In this document: positions 17,973 through 28,227 of the stretch, in pieces
How positions within the stretch are numbered: the stretch's first letter is position 1
Layout: every line of letters begins with the position of its first letter
Assembly: GCA_001802795.1 (NCBI GenBank)
Contig: MGZZ01000003.1
Location: 1 to 40,358 of the forward strand
DNA: 40,358 bases
From: Ignavibacteria bacterium GWC2_36_12
GTDB taxonomy: Bacteria; Bacteroidota; Ignavibacteria; Ignavibacteriales; Ignavibacteriaceae
Direction: 5' to 3'
Program-made: the position numbers and the translations under genes
The notes under the pieces: model-generated
Database searches by the model: none
What the model was told of the DNA's origin: nothing
Seen by the model: only the letters and a program-made list of their open reading frames with translations

Positions 17973-19937
17973 ATGAATCTTCATATTGTTGATGTGGGAA
18001 TTATCCTTCTATATCTAGCCACCACTATTTTTATCGGGTTTTATATTTCAAAGAGAGCTTCTAAGAATATTCATAATTACTTCCTTGGCGGTAACAAAAT
18101 TCCTTTTTGGTTTCTCGGTGTATCAGACGCATCGGGCATGTTCGATATAGCAGGAACAATGCTTATTGTTTACTGGCTTGCTGTTTATGGATTAAAGAGC
18201 ATGTGGATACCCTGGATATGGCCTGTCTTTAACCAGATATTCCTGATGGTTTACTTATCACCGTGGCTGCGACGATCGAATGTAATGACAGGAGCCGAAT
18301 GGATGAAAACCCGTTTCGGAACCGGAAGAGGAGCTACTCTTTCCCATTTTATCGTAGTAATTTTTGCGATCATTAGTGTAATTGGTTTTCTTTCTTATGG
18401 ATTCAAGGGAGTTGGAAAATTTGCAGCGGCGTTTCTTCCGGCTTTAGTAACAAGTCCTGATACATTAGCTCAATACCCGCAGATTAATGCTAATCTTTAT
18501 GCTCTTATCCTTATGGCTATTACAACTTTATATGTTGTAAAAGGCGGTATGATGAGTGTTGTGGCAACTGAAGTAGTACAATATTGTATTCTTTCTGTAT
18601 CTGCAATTGCGATAGGAATAATAGCTATGTATCACGTGTCTCCCGAAATGATAAACAGTGTAATACCTGAAGGCTGGAAAAGCATGGCTTTCAATTGGAA
18701 TTTAAATTTAGACTGGACAACAGTACAATCTTCAGTTGCTACAAAAGTAACAGCCTTTAATCAATGGATAGAAAACGACGGTTACTCACTCTTTGGATTA
18801 TTTTTTGGAATGATGCTATTTAAAGGATTATTTGTGGCAACAGCTGGTCCGGCACCAAACTATGATATGCAGCGTATTTTATCTACGCGTAGCCCGGTTG
18901 AAGCTGCTAAAATGAATTCACTGGTTAGTGTTGTTTTAAATCCTACACGTTATTTTATGGCTGCAGGTTTAGCCATACTTGCACTTACAAGTTTCGATGC
19001 TTTATATAAAACATCAATTACTACCCCGGATTTTGAAGCAATACTACCCGAAGTTCTGGCTCACTATGTCCCTGTCGGTTTGCTCGGACTTTTGATGGCT
19101 GGATTTATTGCCGCCTTTATGAGCAATTTTGCCGCAACTGTTAACGCAGCACCTGCATATATCGTGAATGATATATACAAGCGATATATCAACCCTAATG
19201 CCGATCCAAAAAAATATGTTCACATAAGTTATATTGCTTCAGTTGCTGTTGTAGTTGTAGGTATTTCAACCGGATTTTTAGTCGAATCAATAAACCAGAT
19301 TGCGTTGTGGTTAGTTGCATCTTTATGGGGTGGCTATACTGCCGCAAATGTTTTAAAATGGTATTGGTGGCGATTCAACGGTTACGGGTATTTCTGGGGA
19401 ATGGTTTCAGGCATCGCCACTTCACTGATTTTGCTTACTCTTGAGAACTTAAATTTAATTCCGTTCTTAAATGACTGGCCTTTACCTGCCAACCCGAGTA
19501 TGAATTCATTCCCGATAATCTTCTTCAATTCAATTGTGGGATGTTTTATTGCTACATTGATGACCAAACCTGAAAGCGATGAAGTACTGATGAAATTTTA
19601 CTGCACTGTTCGTCCCTGGGGGTTTTGGAAACCAATTTATGAAAAAGTTATTAAAGCTGATCCACAATTTGTTTCAAACAAAAATTTCAAGCGCGATATG
19701 TCCAACGTTTTTGTTGGAATAATCTGGCAGATAACACTGATGGCAACCCCTGTATTTTTGGTAATACGAGAATTTACTTCTTTAGTAATTTGCGTTGGAG
19801 TTTTGATATTGACTTCAATTATATTAAAGCTTAACTGGTGGAATAAACTTGAAGAAACCTATGGGGAAAGTAAAAGTGAAATAAAAATTGTGAGTCCGGA
19901 AACTAAAGCTCCCTTTTTGAATTCAGATTCAAATTAA
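17973..19937 (+). CDS. Sodium:solute symporter family (SSS) transporter, long form
   Basis: SSS N-terminus (VDVGIILLYLATTIFIGFYISKRASKNIHNYFLGGNKIPFWFLGVSDASGMFD), multiple TM helices, 654 aa. Confidence 0.92.
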   Translation: MNLHIVDVGIILLYLATTIFIGFYISKRASKNIHNYFLGGNKIPFWFLGVSDASGMFDIAGTMLIVYWLAVYGLKSMWIPWIWPVFNQIFLMVYLSPWLRRSNVMTGAEWMKTRFGTGRGATLSHFIVVIFAIISVIGFLSYGFKGVGKFAAAFLPALVTSPDTLAQYPQINANLYALILMAITTLYVVKGGMMSVVATEVVQYCILSVSAIAIGIIAMYHVSPEMINSVIPEGWKSMAFNWNLNLDWTTVQSSVATKVTAFNQWIENDGYSLFGLFFGMMLFKGLFVATAGPAPNYDMQRILSTRSPVEAAKMNSLVSVVLNPTRYFMAAGLAILALTSFDALYKTSITTPDFEAILPEVLAHYVPVGLLGLLMAGFIAAFMSNFAATVNAAPAYIVNDIYKRYINPNADPKKYVHISYIASVAVVVVGISTGFLVESINQIALWLVASLWGGYTAANVLKWYWWRFNGYGYFWGMVSGIATSLILLTLENLNLIPFLNDWPLPANPSMNSFPIIFFNSIVGCFIATLMTKPESDEVLMKFYCTVRPWGFWKPIYEKVIKADPQFVSNKNFKRDMSNVFVGIIWQITLMATPVFLVIREFTSLVICVGVLILTSIILKLNWWNKLEETYGESKSEIKIVSPETKAPFLNSDSN

Positions 19938-20053
19938 GGAATTCTTCGAGGATTGTTTATAACACATAAATGGAAATTTAAATCCCTGTACAAGGAATTT
20001 TAAAAAATAAATTGCAAATTCCGGATGTATTTTGTATTATTTTGTAAATACAG

Positions 20054-21994
20054 ATGAAGGACAAGAGAAAGAAAAAAAAAGCTGTCATTAATCCGCCTAA
20101 ACCAAACTTATCAACTGCAAAAAAAAGAATTTTCTGGATTGCTACAATTTCATTACCATTTCTTATTTTTTCTATTTTAGAAATAAGTCTGCGTATTTTT
20201 AACTATGGAGGGAACTTAGATCTTTTCATAGATGGTCCTCCAGGATATGAAAATTACATAAGGTGTAATCCTGAATTCGCACACAGATATTTTTATACAC
20301 AATCAAATGTACCTACGCCGCCGCTGCAGCTTTTTAATAAATTAAAACCGAAAAATGGGTATAGAATTTTTGTCCTTGGCGAGTCGAGCGCTGCAGGCTT
20401 CCCTTATAGCAATAACGCTTCATTTCCAAATATTCTGCAAAGAGGACTTTCAAATACTTTCCCCCAAAAAAACATCGAAGTAATTAATGTTTCGATAGCA
20501 GCAATAAACAGTTATACGTTGCTTGATCTGGTTGATGAAATTATTGAGCAATCGCCGGATGCTATTCTTATTTACACCGGTCATAATGAATACTATGGAG
20601 CGCTGGGTGTTGGTTCTGCACAGTCACTCGGTAATTGGCGATGGTTAATAAATTCCTATTTAAAGCTGCAGTATTTTAAGACTTTTATTCTCTTACGTAA
20701 CTTTTTGGGATGGGCGAAAACACAGTTCAGTAATCTATTCTATAAAGAAAATGAATCCGACCCTTCCGCTACATTAATGGAACGTATAGTTGCAGAACAG
20801 ACAATACCTTACGGCAGTAATCTGTATGAAAAAGGGAAAAAACAATTTGAAGAAAATATAGAAGCCATAATTCAGAAGGCAGTTGATAAAGATATTAAGG
20901 TTGTTCTAAGTGAACTCGTCAGTAATTTACATGACCAGGAACCTTTTATTTCTGTTAAAGACAAAGATGGAAATTCTGCGGAATTATTTTTCAATTTAGC
21001 ACGAAGCCAGGAAGCAAACGGGAAATTTGAAAAAGCGAAAGAAAATTATTACAAAGCAAAGGACTATGATGCATTACGTTTCCGTGCACCGGAAGATTTT
21101 AATGCAGTCATAAAAAATTTAGGCGACAAATATTCACTTCCTGTGGTATTATTGAAATTATATTTTGAAAATGAATCCCCTAATGGTTTAATTGGTAAAG
21201 AATTAATGCTTGAGCATCTTCATCCCAACAAAGATGGCTATTTTTTAATTGCAAAAGACTTTTACGATACTATGAAAAAAAATAAGATGATATCAGCTGA
21301 GTGGGGCGAGTATGACATAAACAAAGAAAAAAATTATGGTATTACTGAACTGGATAGTATTTACGCTGACCTTGAAATTCGTCATTTAAAAGGAGGCTGG
21401 CCTTTTCATCCCAAATCAGTACCAAACAGGTTTATTCAAACCTTCAGTCCAGCTAATCGTTTGGAGGAAATCGCATTCAAAGTATTTCAAAACAAGCATT
21501 ACAACCTGCTGTCTATACATATGGAACTGGGAGAATATTATGAAAGACAAAGCAATTTTGATAAAGCCTTTGCTGAGTATAATGCTTTAATTACATCCAT
21601 TCCGTATGAAGTTGACTTTTATGAAAAAGCAGCTAAGGTTCTGATAAAAAAAGAGGAATACGGTAGGGCTTCGCAGCTATTAAAAAGATCGTTAAAGTAT
21701 AAAGAAAATCCATTCGCTAATAAATGGGTCGGCCAGATCGCTTTAATGAACAATAACTATAAAGAAGCCATTTCATATTTAAGTAAAGCAGATTTACTAG
21801 ACCCTCAGGTTGTATTCAATTTAAGCCGTGCATTTTATCTGGATAATCAATGGGATAAAGGTGAAGAATATTTCAACCGTTTACAGGATTTATCTCCAAA
21901 CTCTAAATATATGGTTTACCTCAATAAACTTCGTACATTATCAATGATGAAAAAAAATAAAGTCAAACCAAATCAGAGAACAGAGCAAAATTAA
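20054..21994 (+). CDS. Membrane-anchored SGNH/GDSL-type hydrolase-like protein with C-terminal TPR repeats
   Basis: N-terminal TM; block I FVLGESSAAGFPY, block III IYTGHNEYYGALG, C-terminal EHLHPNKDGYFLIAKDFY; then TPR-like helices (EYYERQSNFDKAFAEYNALI...). Confidence 0.8.
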   Translation: MKDKRKKKKAVINPPKPNLSTAKKRIFWIATISLPFLIFSILEISLRIFNYGGNLDLFIDGPPGYENYIRCNPEFAHRYFYTQSNVPTPPLQLFNKLKPKNGYRIFVLGESSAAGFPYSNNASFPNILQRGLSNTFPQKNIEVINVSIAAINSYTLLDLVDEIIEQSPDAILIYTGHNEYYGALGVGSAQSLGNWRWLINSYLKLQYFKTFILLRNFLGWAKTQFSNLFYKENESDPSATLMERIVAEQTIPYGSNLYEKGKKQFEENIEAIIQKAVDKDIKVVLSELVSNLHDQEPFISVKDKDGNSAELFFNLARSQEANGKFEKAKENYYKAKDYDALRFRAPEDFNAVIKNLGDKYSLPVVLLKLYFENESPNGLIGKELMLEHLHPNKDGYFLIAKDFYDTMKKNKMISAEWGEYDINKEKNYGITELDSIYADLEIRHLKGGWPFHPKSVPNRFIQTFSPANRLEEIAFKVFQNKHYNLLSIHMELGEYYERQSNFDKAFAEYNALITSIPYEVDFYEKAAKVLIKKEEYGRASQLLKRSLKYKENPFANKWVGQIALMNNNYKEAISYLSKADLLDPQVVFNLSRAFYLDNQWDKGEEYFNRLQDLSPNSKYMVYLNKLRTLSMMKKNKVKPNQRTEQN

Positions 21995-21999
21995 GCAAC

Positions 22000-24234
22000 G
22001 TGAAGATTGAAATTAAAAAGAAAATATTTTTTTATTCTGTATTAATATCAACTCCACTTTTTTTAGTAGGGATACTGGAATTTTCCCTAAGGTTGTTTTC
22101 ATATGGAGATAACTTAAGCCTTTTCATCCCAGCTTCAAACCCGGATTATTTAACAATAAATCAAAATGTAGGCAAAAGATACTTTACTAAAGTTGAGGAA
22201 ACTACTCCATTAAATGACTTTTTCCTAAAAGAAAAACCTGTTAATGGTTACCGGCTATTTATTTTGGGAGAATCTTCCGTACAGGGTTTTCCGTACGATG
22301 CAAATCTCGCTTTCTCAAGAATTTTGCAGAGGCGCCTCAAGGATGTTTTTCCTAATCATAAAATTGAAGTAGTCAATCTCGGTATGACTGCCATAAACAG
22401 TTATACATTACTGGACTTTACCGATGAACTATTGAAGCAAAAACCGGATGCGGTATTAATTTATACTGGTCACAATGAATATTACGGTGCGTTGGGTGTT
22501 GCATCGATGGAAAACGGTGAAATTGCTGTATGGTTAAAAAAGTTACATCTATATTTTATCCATTTCAGAACTTACCAGCTTCTTCGAAATGTGATTGGCG
22601 GTTTTTTCAAACTAATTCATCCGCCTAATCAAAACGAAGCTAAAGAAACATTAATGCAGCAAATGGTCGGTAAGAACATTATACCATATAATTCAGAAAT
22701 GTATAATGAAGGATTAAGCCAGTTCAGAGATAATATGAGCCGTCTATTTACAAAATTAAAAAAAGCAAAAGTAGCTGTAATTATCAGCGATCTTGTAAGC
22801 AACATTAAAGATCTCCCGCCATTTTATTCATTAAAATATGAAGACAACCCCCCGGCAGATTCAATTTATTCAATGGCTAAAAGATTTGAAGCGGATTCAT
22901 TATTTGGAATAGCTAAAGAAAATTATGTTAGAGCAAAAGATCTTGATGCTATCAGATTCAGGGCACCTGAAAGTATCAATAAAATAATTTCTGATCTCGC
23001 TGATTCATTTAATCTTTACCATATTTCATTAAAATCACTTTTTGAAAAAAATTCTCCCGGTGGTCTTATCGGAAACAATTTAATGGCTGAACATTTACAC
23101 GCTAATATTGACGGACATTTCCTGATGGCAGAAGGCTTTTTTAATGGATTGAGAGAATATAAAATGATCGGTAATGAGTGGGATTCACTGAATATTAAAC
23201 CATGGTCATATTACAAAGCCAATTGGGGTTATACGGAACTCGACAGCATGATAGCAGAAATAAGAATTAAACACTTAAAAGCCGGATGGCCTTTCAAACC
23301 CGATACTACCGTAAACAATTTTAAGTTTACTTATAAGCCAAACGGTATAGTAGATTCTCTCGCATTTATGACTGTAAAATACTCTGATGCGAGCATAGAA
23401 AATGCCCATAAAAATCTGGCAAAGTTTTACGAATCTAAAGGCGAATTGAAGAAAGCATCAGATGAATATTTGTCGTTGGCATATATGTATCCTATGACTG
23501 CTTCATATTTTTATAGTGCCGCCAATTTATCATTTAAAGCCAAAAACTATGGTAATTGTATAAATATACTGAAGGAATCACCTAACCCCGATACTAGTGC
23601 TTTCGCCCAGTTTATTCTTAGTAACTCATATTATATGCAGGGTAAATACGATGAAGCTTTGTCAAGTGTCAATAAGCTTCAAAAGCTTCCTCAGAACGAA
23701 TCTAACAACCTGCTTTCTGAAAAATTGAAATATAAGATTCTGATAGCATCAGGAAATAATTATGAAGCAGAAAAAATATTAGCTTCCATCAAAAAATCAG
23801 AACCCGGTTTTAGCGGCAGTGGTGGGAACAAACCATTGATAATTTTAATTCCTGAAAAAATAAAACCTTATATTGAAAAGGCTGAAAGGTTAAGAAGAAA
23901 CGGGCAATTATCGGAGGCACTTGCCATTTTAACTGAAGCAAATTCAATACAGGAAACAGCTTATTCAAATCTTCTTATCGGGAAAATATTATTAAGGCAA
24001 AACAATCCTAACTCTTCAATTTACCTGGAAAAAGCATCTAAAGAAATCAAGGACGATCCTTCATTGTCTTATAATCTGTGTTTGTTATATTTAATGAAAA
24101 AAGATTTTCCTAACGCAAAAGTAGCAATGAATGATTTCATAAGAATTAAGGGAAATGATGATCCGCAATCTGAACAATTACAAATTTTGTATGAGAAACA
24201 GTCGGGGAGAAAACCTTTATCAAGTGAGAAATAG
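22000..24234 (+). CDS. Membrane-anchored SGNH/GDSL-type hydrolase-like protein with C-terminal TPR repeats (tandem paralogue)
   Basis: Same architecture: FILGESSVQGFPY, IYTGHNEYYGALGVASM, AEHLHANIDGHFLMAEGFF, then TPR-like region. GTG start 5 nt after the previous stop. Confidence 0.8.
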   Translation: MKIEIKKKIFFYSVLISTPLFLVGILEFSLRLFSYGDNLSLFIPASNPDYLTINQNVGKRYFTKVEETTPLNDFFLKEKPVNGYRLFILGESSVQGFPYDANLAFSRILQRRLKDVFPNHKIEVVNLGMTAINSYTLLDFTDELLKQKPDAVLIYTGHNEYYGALGVASMENGEIAVWLKKLHLYFIHFRTYQLLRNVIGGFFKLIHPPNQNEAKETLMQQMVGKNIIPYNSEMYNEGLSQFRDNMSRLFTKLKKAKVAVIISDLVSNIKDLPPFYSLKYEDNPPADSIYSMAKRFEADSLFGIAKENYVRAKDLDAIRFRAPESINKIISDLADSFNLYHISLKSLFEKNSPGGLIGNNLMAEHLHANIDGHFLMAEGFFNGLREYKMIGNEWDSLNIKPWSYYKANWGYTELDSMIAEIRIKHLKAGWPFKPDTTVNNFKFTYKPNGIVDSLAFMTVKYSDASIENAHKNLAKFYESKGELKKASDEYLSLAYMYPMTASYFYSAANLSFKAKNYGNCINILKESPNPDTSAFAQFILSNSYYMQGKYDEALSSVNKLQKLPQNESNNLLSEKLKYKILIASGNNYEAEKILASIKKSEPGFSGSGGNKPLIILIPEKIKPYIEKAERLRRNGQLSEALAILTEANSIQETAYSNLLIGKILLRQNNPNSSIYLEKASKEIKDDPSLSYNLCLLYLMKKDFPNAKVAMNDFIRIKGNDDPQSEQLQILYEKQSGRKPLSSEK

Positions 24235-24260
24235 CTAAACAATTTTGGAAAGGAAATAGA

Positions 24261-25619
24261 ATGACTAAACCTTATGCTTTTAAAATAAAAAGAATGAAAT
24301 TTCAATTAAGTATTCTTCTAAAGAAATACTGTTTAATCTTTCTCACATTTATTTTTTTCATCTCGAATACGTTAGTCTTTTCAAAAAATTCGATTGAAAC
24401 TGACACGACAGTCGTTGAAAGATATGGTCAACTTCGGGTGGAGGGGAATAAAATAGTTGATAAAAATAGCAATCCTGTATCTTTAAGAGGAATGTGCCTT
24501 TTTTGGAGTCAATGGATGGGAAGGTTTTACAATTATGACTGTGTCGAATGGTTAAAAGATGATTGGATGTGCACTGTAGTTCGGGCATCTATGGGAATAG
24601 AATCTGGCGGTTATCTTCAAAACCCGACCATAGAAAAAAATAAAATTACAGCTGTTATAGATGCCTGTATTGATTTAGGCATTTATGTTATTGTTGACTG
24701 GCATGATCATAATGCACATAATCATCAACAGGAAGCAATTGATTTTTTTACAGAGATAGCTGAACAATATGGAGAATATCCAAATTTAATTTATGAGATT
24801 TACAATGAACCTACCCAGGTTTCCTGGACGAATGTTATTAAACCTTATGCCGAAGCAGTTGTAGATAGCATAAGAGCAATCGATCCCGATAATATTATTA
24901 TTGTAGGAACTTCAACTTGGTCACAGGATGTTGATATAGCATCACAAAGCCCACTGGAATTTGACAATATTGCTTATGCGCTTCATTTCTACGCAGCAAC
25001 TCATAAACAATCATTAAGAAACAAAGCCTCAACTGCTCTTAATAATGGTATTGCTCTTTTTGTAAGTGAATTCGGCACTTGCGAATCAACAGGAGATGGA
25101 CCAATCGATTATACTGAAGTGGAAAGCTGGATGAATTTTATGGAGACAAATAAAATAAGCTGGTGTAATTGGTCTATAGCGGATAAAGTTGAAACATCGG
25201 CTGCTTTAATGCCGGGGGTATCTTCAAACGGCGGCTGGTCTGAATCTGATCTTACTGAATCAGGATCTTTAATTAGAGATAAGATAATATTTTTTAATGA
25301 TACTACTAACACTGGTATTGGAGATTTGAGAGAATTGCCTAAGAATTTCAAATTATACCAGAACTATCCTAACCCCTTTAATCCCATTACTACAATTGAA
25401 TACGAGTTACAAAATAACGGGCAGGTTATTCTTGATGTGCTCGATTTAAATGGACGAAAAATAAAAACATTAAAGCGTGGCTTTGAAACGAAAGGCAATT
25501 ATAAAGTAAGCTGGGATGGAAGTTCTGATAAAGGAATAAAAGTTTCGAGCGGAGTATATTTTTATCGTCTCTTCTTCGAAAACAAAAATAATTATAAGAA
25601 AGCAATTTTATTAAACTAA
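24261..25619 (+). CDS. GH5 family endoglucanase (cellulase) with T9SS type A sorting domain
   Basis: YGQLRVEGNKIVDKNSNPVSLRGMCLFWSQW; YVIVDWHDHNAHNHQQEAIDFF; acid/base LIYEIYNEP; nucleophile FVSEFGTCESTGDG; C-terminus FKLYQNYPNPFNPITTIEYELQ...SGVYFYRLFFENKNNYKKAILLN. Confidence 0.93.
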   Translation: MTKPYAFKIKRMKFQLSILLKKYCLIFLTFIFFISNTLVFSKNSIETDTTVVERYGQLRVEGNKIVDKNSNPVSLRGMCLFWSQWMGRFYNYDCVEWLKDDWMCTVVRASMGIESGGYLQNPTIEKNKITAVIDACIDLGIYVIVDWHDHNAHNHQQEAIDFFTEIAEQYGEYPNLIYEIYNEPTQVSWTNVIKPYAEAVVDSIRAIDPDNIIIVGTSTWSQDVDIASQSPLEFDNIAYALHFYAATHKQSLRNKASTALNNGIALFVSEFGTCESTGDGPIDYTEVESWMNFMETNKISWCNWSIADKVETSAALMPGVSSNGGWSESDLTESGSLIRDKIIFFNDTTNTGIGDLRELPKNFKLYQNYPNPFNPITTIEYELQNNGQVILDVLDLNGRKIKTLKRGFETKGNYKVSWDGSSDKGIKVSSGVYFYRLFFENKNNYKKAILLN

Positions 25620-25631
25620 GGAAGGTTGAAC

Positions 25632-28100
25632 ATGAGTTATGGATTTTTTGACGATGATCAAAAAGAATATGTAATAAATCGCCCCGACACCCCCCTACCC
25701 TGGATTAATTATCTTGGCACAGAAAATTTCTTCGGTATAATTTCCAATACTGCCGGAGGATATTGTTTTTACCAGGACGCCCGCTTACGCCGTTTAACAC
25801 GTTACCGTTATAACAATATTCCGATGGACAGCAACGGTCGTTACCTGTACATAAAAGATGGAAATTCTTTATGGAACCCCATGTGGAAACCGATGCGTGT
25901 ACCGCTTGATAAATATGAATGCCGTCACGGCATGGGATATACCAAAATAACCGGTGTAAAGAATGAACTTGAAGTTTCGGTTCTTTACTTCATTCCATTA
26001 AATGCCAGAAATGAAATCTGGCATGTTCAAATAAAAAACCATTCAAAAAAAACAAAGAATATCAGGTTGTGGAGTTATATCGAATGGTGCTTATGGGAAG
26101 CTTACGATGATATGACAAATTTCCAAAGAAACTATTCAACAGGACAAGTAGAAATCGAGAATGGAACTATTTTTCACAAAACAGAATACAGGGAACGAAG
26201 AAATCACTATGCTTATTTTTTCTCGAGTGTACCGGTTTCAGGTTTCGATTCAAGCCGCGATGCATTCATCGGTGTTCATAATGGTTTGGATACGCCTTGT
26301 TCTGTTTTAGATGGAAATTGTAAAAACAGTATTGCATACGGCTGGCTGCCAATTGGAGTTCATCAAATAGATATTGAAATAAAAGCCGGGGAATCGAAAG
26401 ATATTAACTTCCTATTAGGCTACGCAGAAAATCCGGATGACAAAAAGTTTCTTGACAATGGTAAAATCAGGAAAGATGAGTTTGAAAATGTAAAATCAAA
26501 ATACTCAAACTCCCCTGCTGTTTTGAATGCTTTTGATGCTCATAAAAAATATTGGGATAATCTTCTTTCGTCATATCAGGTTGATACGCCTGATCCTATA
26601 ATAAACCGTGTTGCAAATATCTGGAACCAGTATCAATGTATGGTTACCTTCAACATGTCGCGCTCCACTTCTTTATACGAATCAGGTATAGGACGCGGAA
26701 TGGGTTATCGTGATAGTAACCAGGATGTCCTTGGGTTTGTTCATATTATCCCAGCCAGGGCACGCCAGCGTCTGCTCGATATTGCATCAACACAACTTTC
26801 CGACGGAACTTGTTTTCATCAATATCAACCTTTAACTAAAAAAGGCAATTCCGATATTGGCGGCGGATTTAACGATGATCCATTGTGGTTAATTTTATCA
26901 GTTATAACGTATTTAAAAGAAACAGGTGACTTCAGTATCTTAGATGAAAAAACAGGTTTTGCTGACGGTCTATCCCCAACCCTTTCCTTCGCGGAGAGTT
27001 CTGGAGAGGCTTCTACTTTGCTCGATCATTTACATATTTCATTAAAATATACTTTAAATAATCTCGGTCCTCATGGATTACCTTTAATTGGGCACGCTGA
27101 CTGGAATGATTGTCTTAATCTCAATTGTTTTTCTACAACTCCGGGCGAGAGTTTTCAATTAGCCGGTCATATTGAAAATAATAATATTGCAGAATCTGTA
27201 ATGATTGCAGGTTTATTTTGCAAGACTTGCGGCGAGATGGCTAATCTTTTACAAAATATTAAGCAGGAAGAGCAAGCTAAGTATTACCTGGAGCAAGTTG
27301 AAAATATGAGACAAACAATTTATAAGCACGCCTGGGATGGTGAGTGGTTTCTAAGAGCTTATGATGCCTACGGAAAGAAAATCGGTTCAAAAGAAAATGA
27401 AGAAGGTAAGATTTTTATAGAGAGCCAGGGCTGGTGCATTTTAGGTGGTGTAGGATTTGAAAACGGTTATGCTATAAAAGCTCTTGATAGTGTGAACAAA
27501 CACTTGGCAACTCCTAACGGTATAATTTTACAACAACCTGCTTTCCAGAGATATTACCTTAATTTAGGTGAAGTCAGTTCTTACCCCCCCGGCTATAAAG
27601 AGAATGCCGGAATTTTTACACATAATAATACATGGATACAAATTGCTGAGACAATGATTGGCAGGGGTGACCGGGCAATGGAATACTATAAAAGTATATG
27701 CCCTCCATCCAAAGAAGAACAAATAGATATTTATCGTTCCGAACCTTATGTTTATAGCCAGATGACAGCGGGAAGAGATTCTCAAACTCCTGGAGAAGGC
27801 AAGAATTCCTGGCTAACGGGCACTGTTGCTTGGTCTTTTGTAACTCTTTCCCAATATATTTTAGGCATTCGCCCGGATTACAAAGGATTAATAGTAGATC
27901 CTTGCATACCCAAAAATTGGAAACAATTCAAAGTTGTTCGTAAATACAAAAGCTGTACATACAATATTATAGTCAGTAATCCGAAGAACATTAATAAAGG
28001 CGTGAAAAGTCTATACCTTGACGGAAAACTTATAATAGGCAATATGATATCTGATCTTAATGATGGAAAAGAACATAATGTTGAAGTCGAACTTGGATAG
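25632..28100 (+). CDS. Cellobiose phosphorylase (GH94)
   Basis: Collinear with known cellobiose phosphorylases: YGFFDDDQKEYVINRPDTPLPWINYLGTENFFGIISNTAGGYCFYQDARLRRLTRYRYNNIPMD, IWNQYQCMVTFNMSRSTSLYESGIGRGMGYRDSNQDVLGFVHIIP, HGLPLIGHADWNDCLNLNCFSTTPGESFQ. Track start 25626 is TTG; ATG at 25632 follows GGAAGG. Confidence 0.96.
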   Translation: MSYGFFDDDQKEYVINRPDTPLPWINYLGTENFFGIISNTAGGYCFYQDARLRRLTRYRYNNIPMDSNGRYLYIKDGNSLWNPMWKPMRVPLDKYECRHGMGYTKITGVKNELEVSVLYFIPLNARNEIWHVQIKNHSKKTKNIRLWSYIEWCLWEAYDDMTNFQRNYSTGQVEIENGTIFHKTEYRERRNHYAYFFSSVPVSGFDSSRDAFIGVHNGLDTPCSVLDGNCKNSIAYGWLPIGVHQIDIEIKAGESKDINFLLGYAENPDDKKFLDNGKIRKDEFENVKSKYSNSPAVLNAFDAHKKYWDNLLSSYQVDTPDPIINRVANIWNQYQCMVTFNMSRSTSLYESGIGRGMGYRDSNQDVLGFVHIIPARARQRLLDIASTQLSDGTCFHQYQPLTKKGNSDIGGGFNDDPLWLILSVITYLKETGDFSILDEKTGFADGLSPTLSFAESSGEASTLLDHLHISLKYTLNNLGPHGLPLIGHADWNDCLNLNCFSTTPGESFQLAGHIENNNIAESVMIAGLFCKTCGEMANLLQNIKQEEQAKYYLEQVENMRQTIYKHAWDGEWFLRAYDAYGKKIGSKENEEGKIFIESQGWCILGGVGFENGYAIKALDSVNKHLATPNGIILQQPAFQRYYLNLGEVSSYPPGYKENAGIFTHNNTWIQIAETMIGRGDRAMEYYKSICPPSKEEQIDIYRSEPYVYSQMTAGRDSQTPGEGKNSWLTGTVAWSFVTLSQYILGIRPDYKGLIVDPCIPKNWKQFKVVRKYKSCTYNIIVSNPKNINKGVKSLYLDGKLIIGNMISDLNDGKEHNVEVELG

Positions 28101-28227
28101 AGAAATAATAAAGTATAAATAAGATAAGTCAGAAGATAAGAGTTGCACAAGTCGGTATAATTTAAGAGTTTTGTGCAGTTAAATATGGTTGTTCACGAGT
28201 TATTAAACCAATCCTTTTAATAGTACT

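Noticed and set aside
28144-28177. TGCACAA ... TTGTGCA inverted repeat between the GH94 gene and the mannanase
   Set aside because: 7-bp arms with a 20-nt loop and no T-tract; too weak to call a terminator or operator without supporting data.
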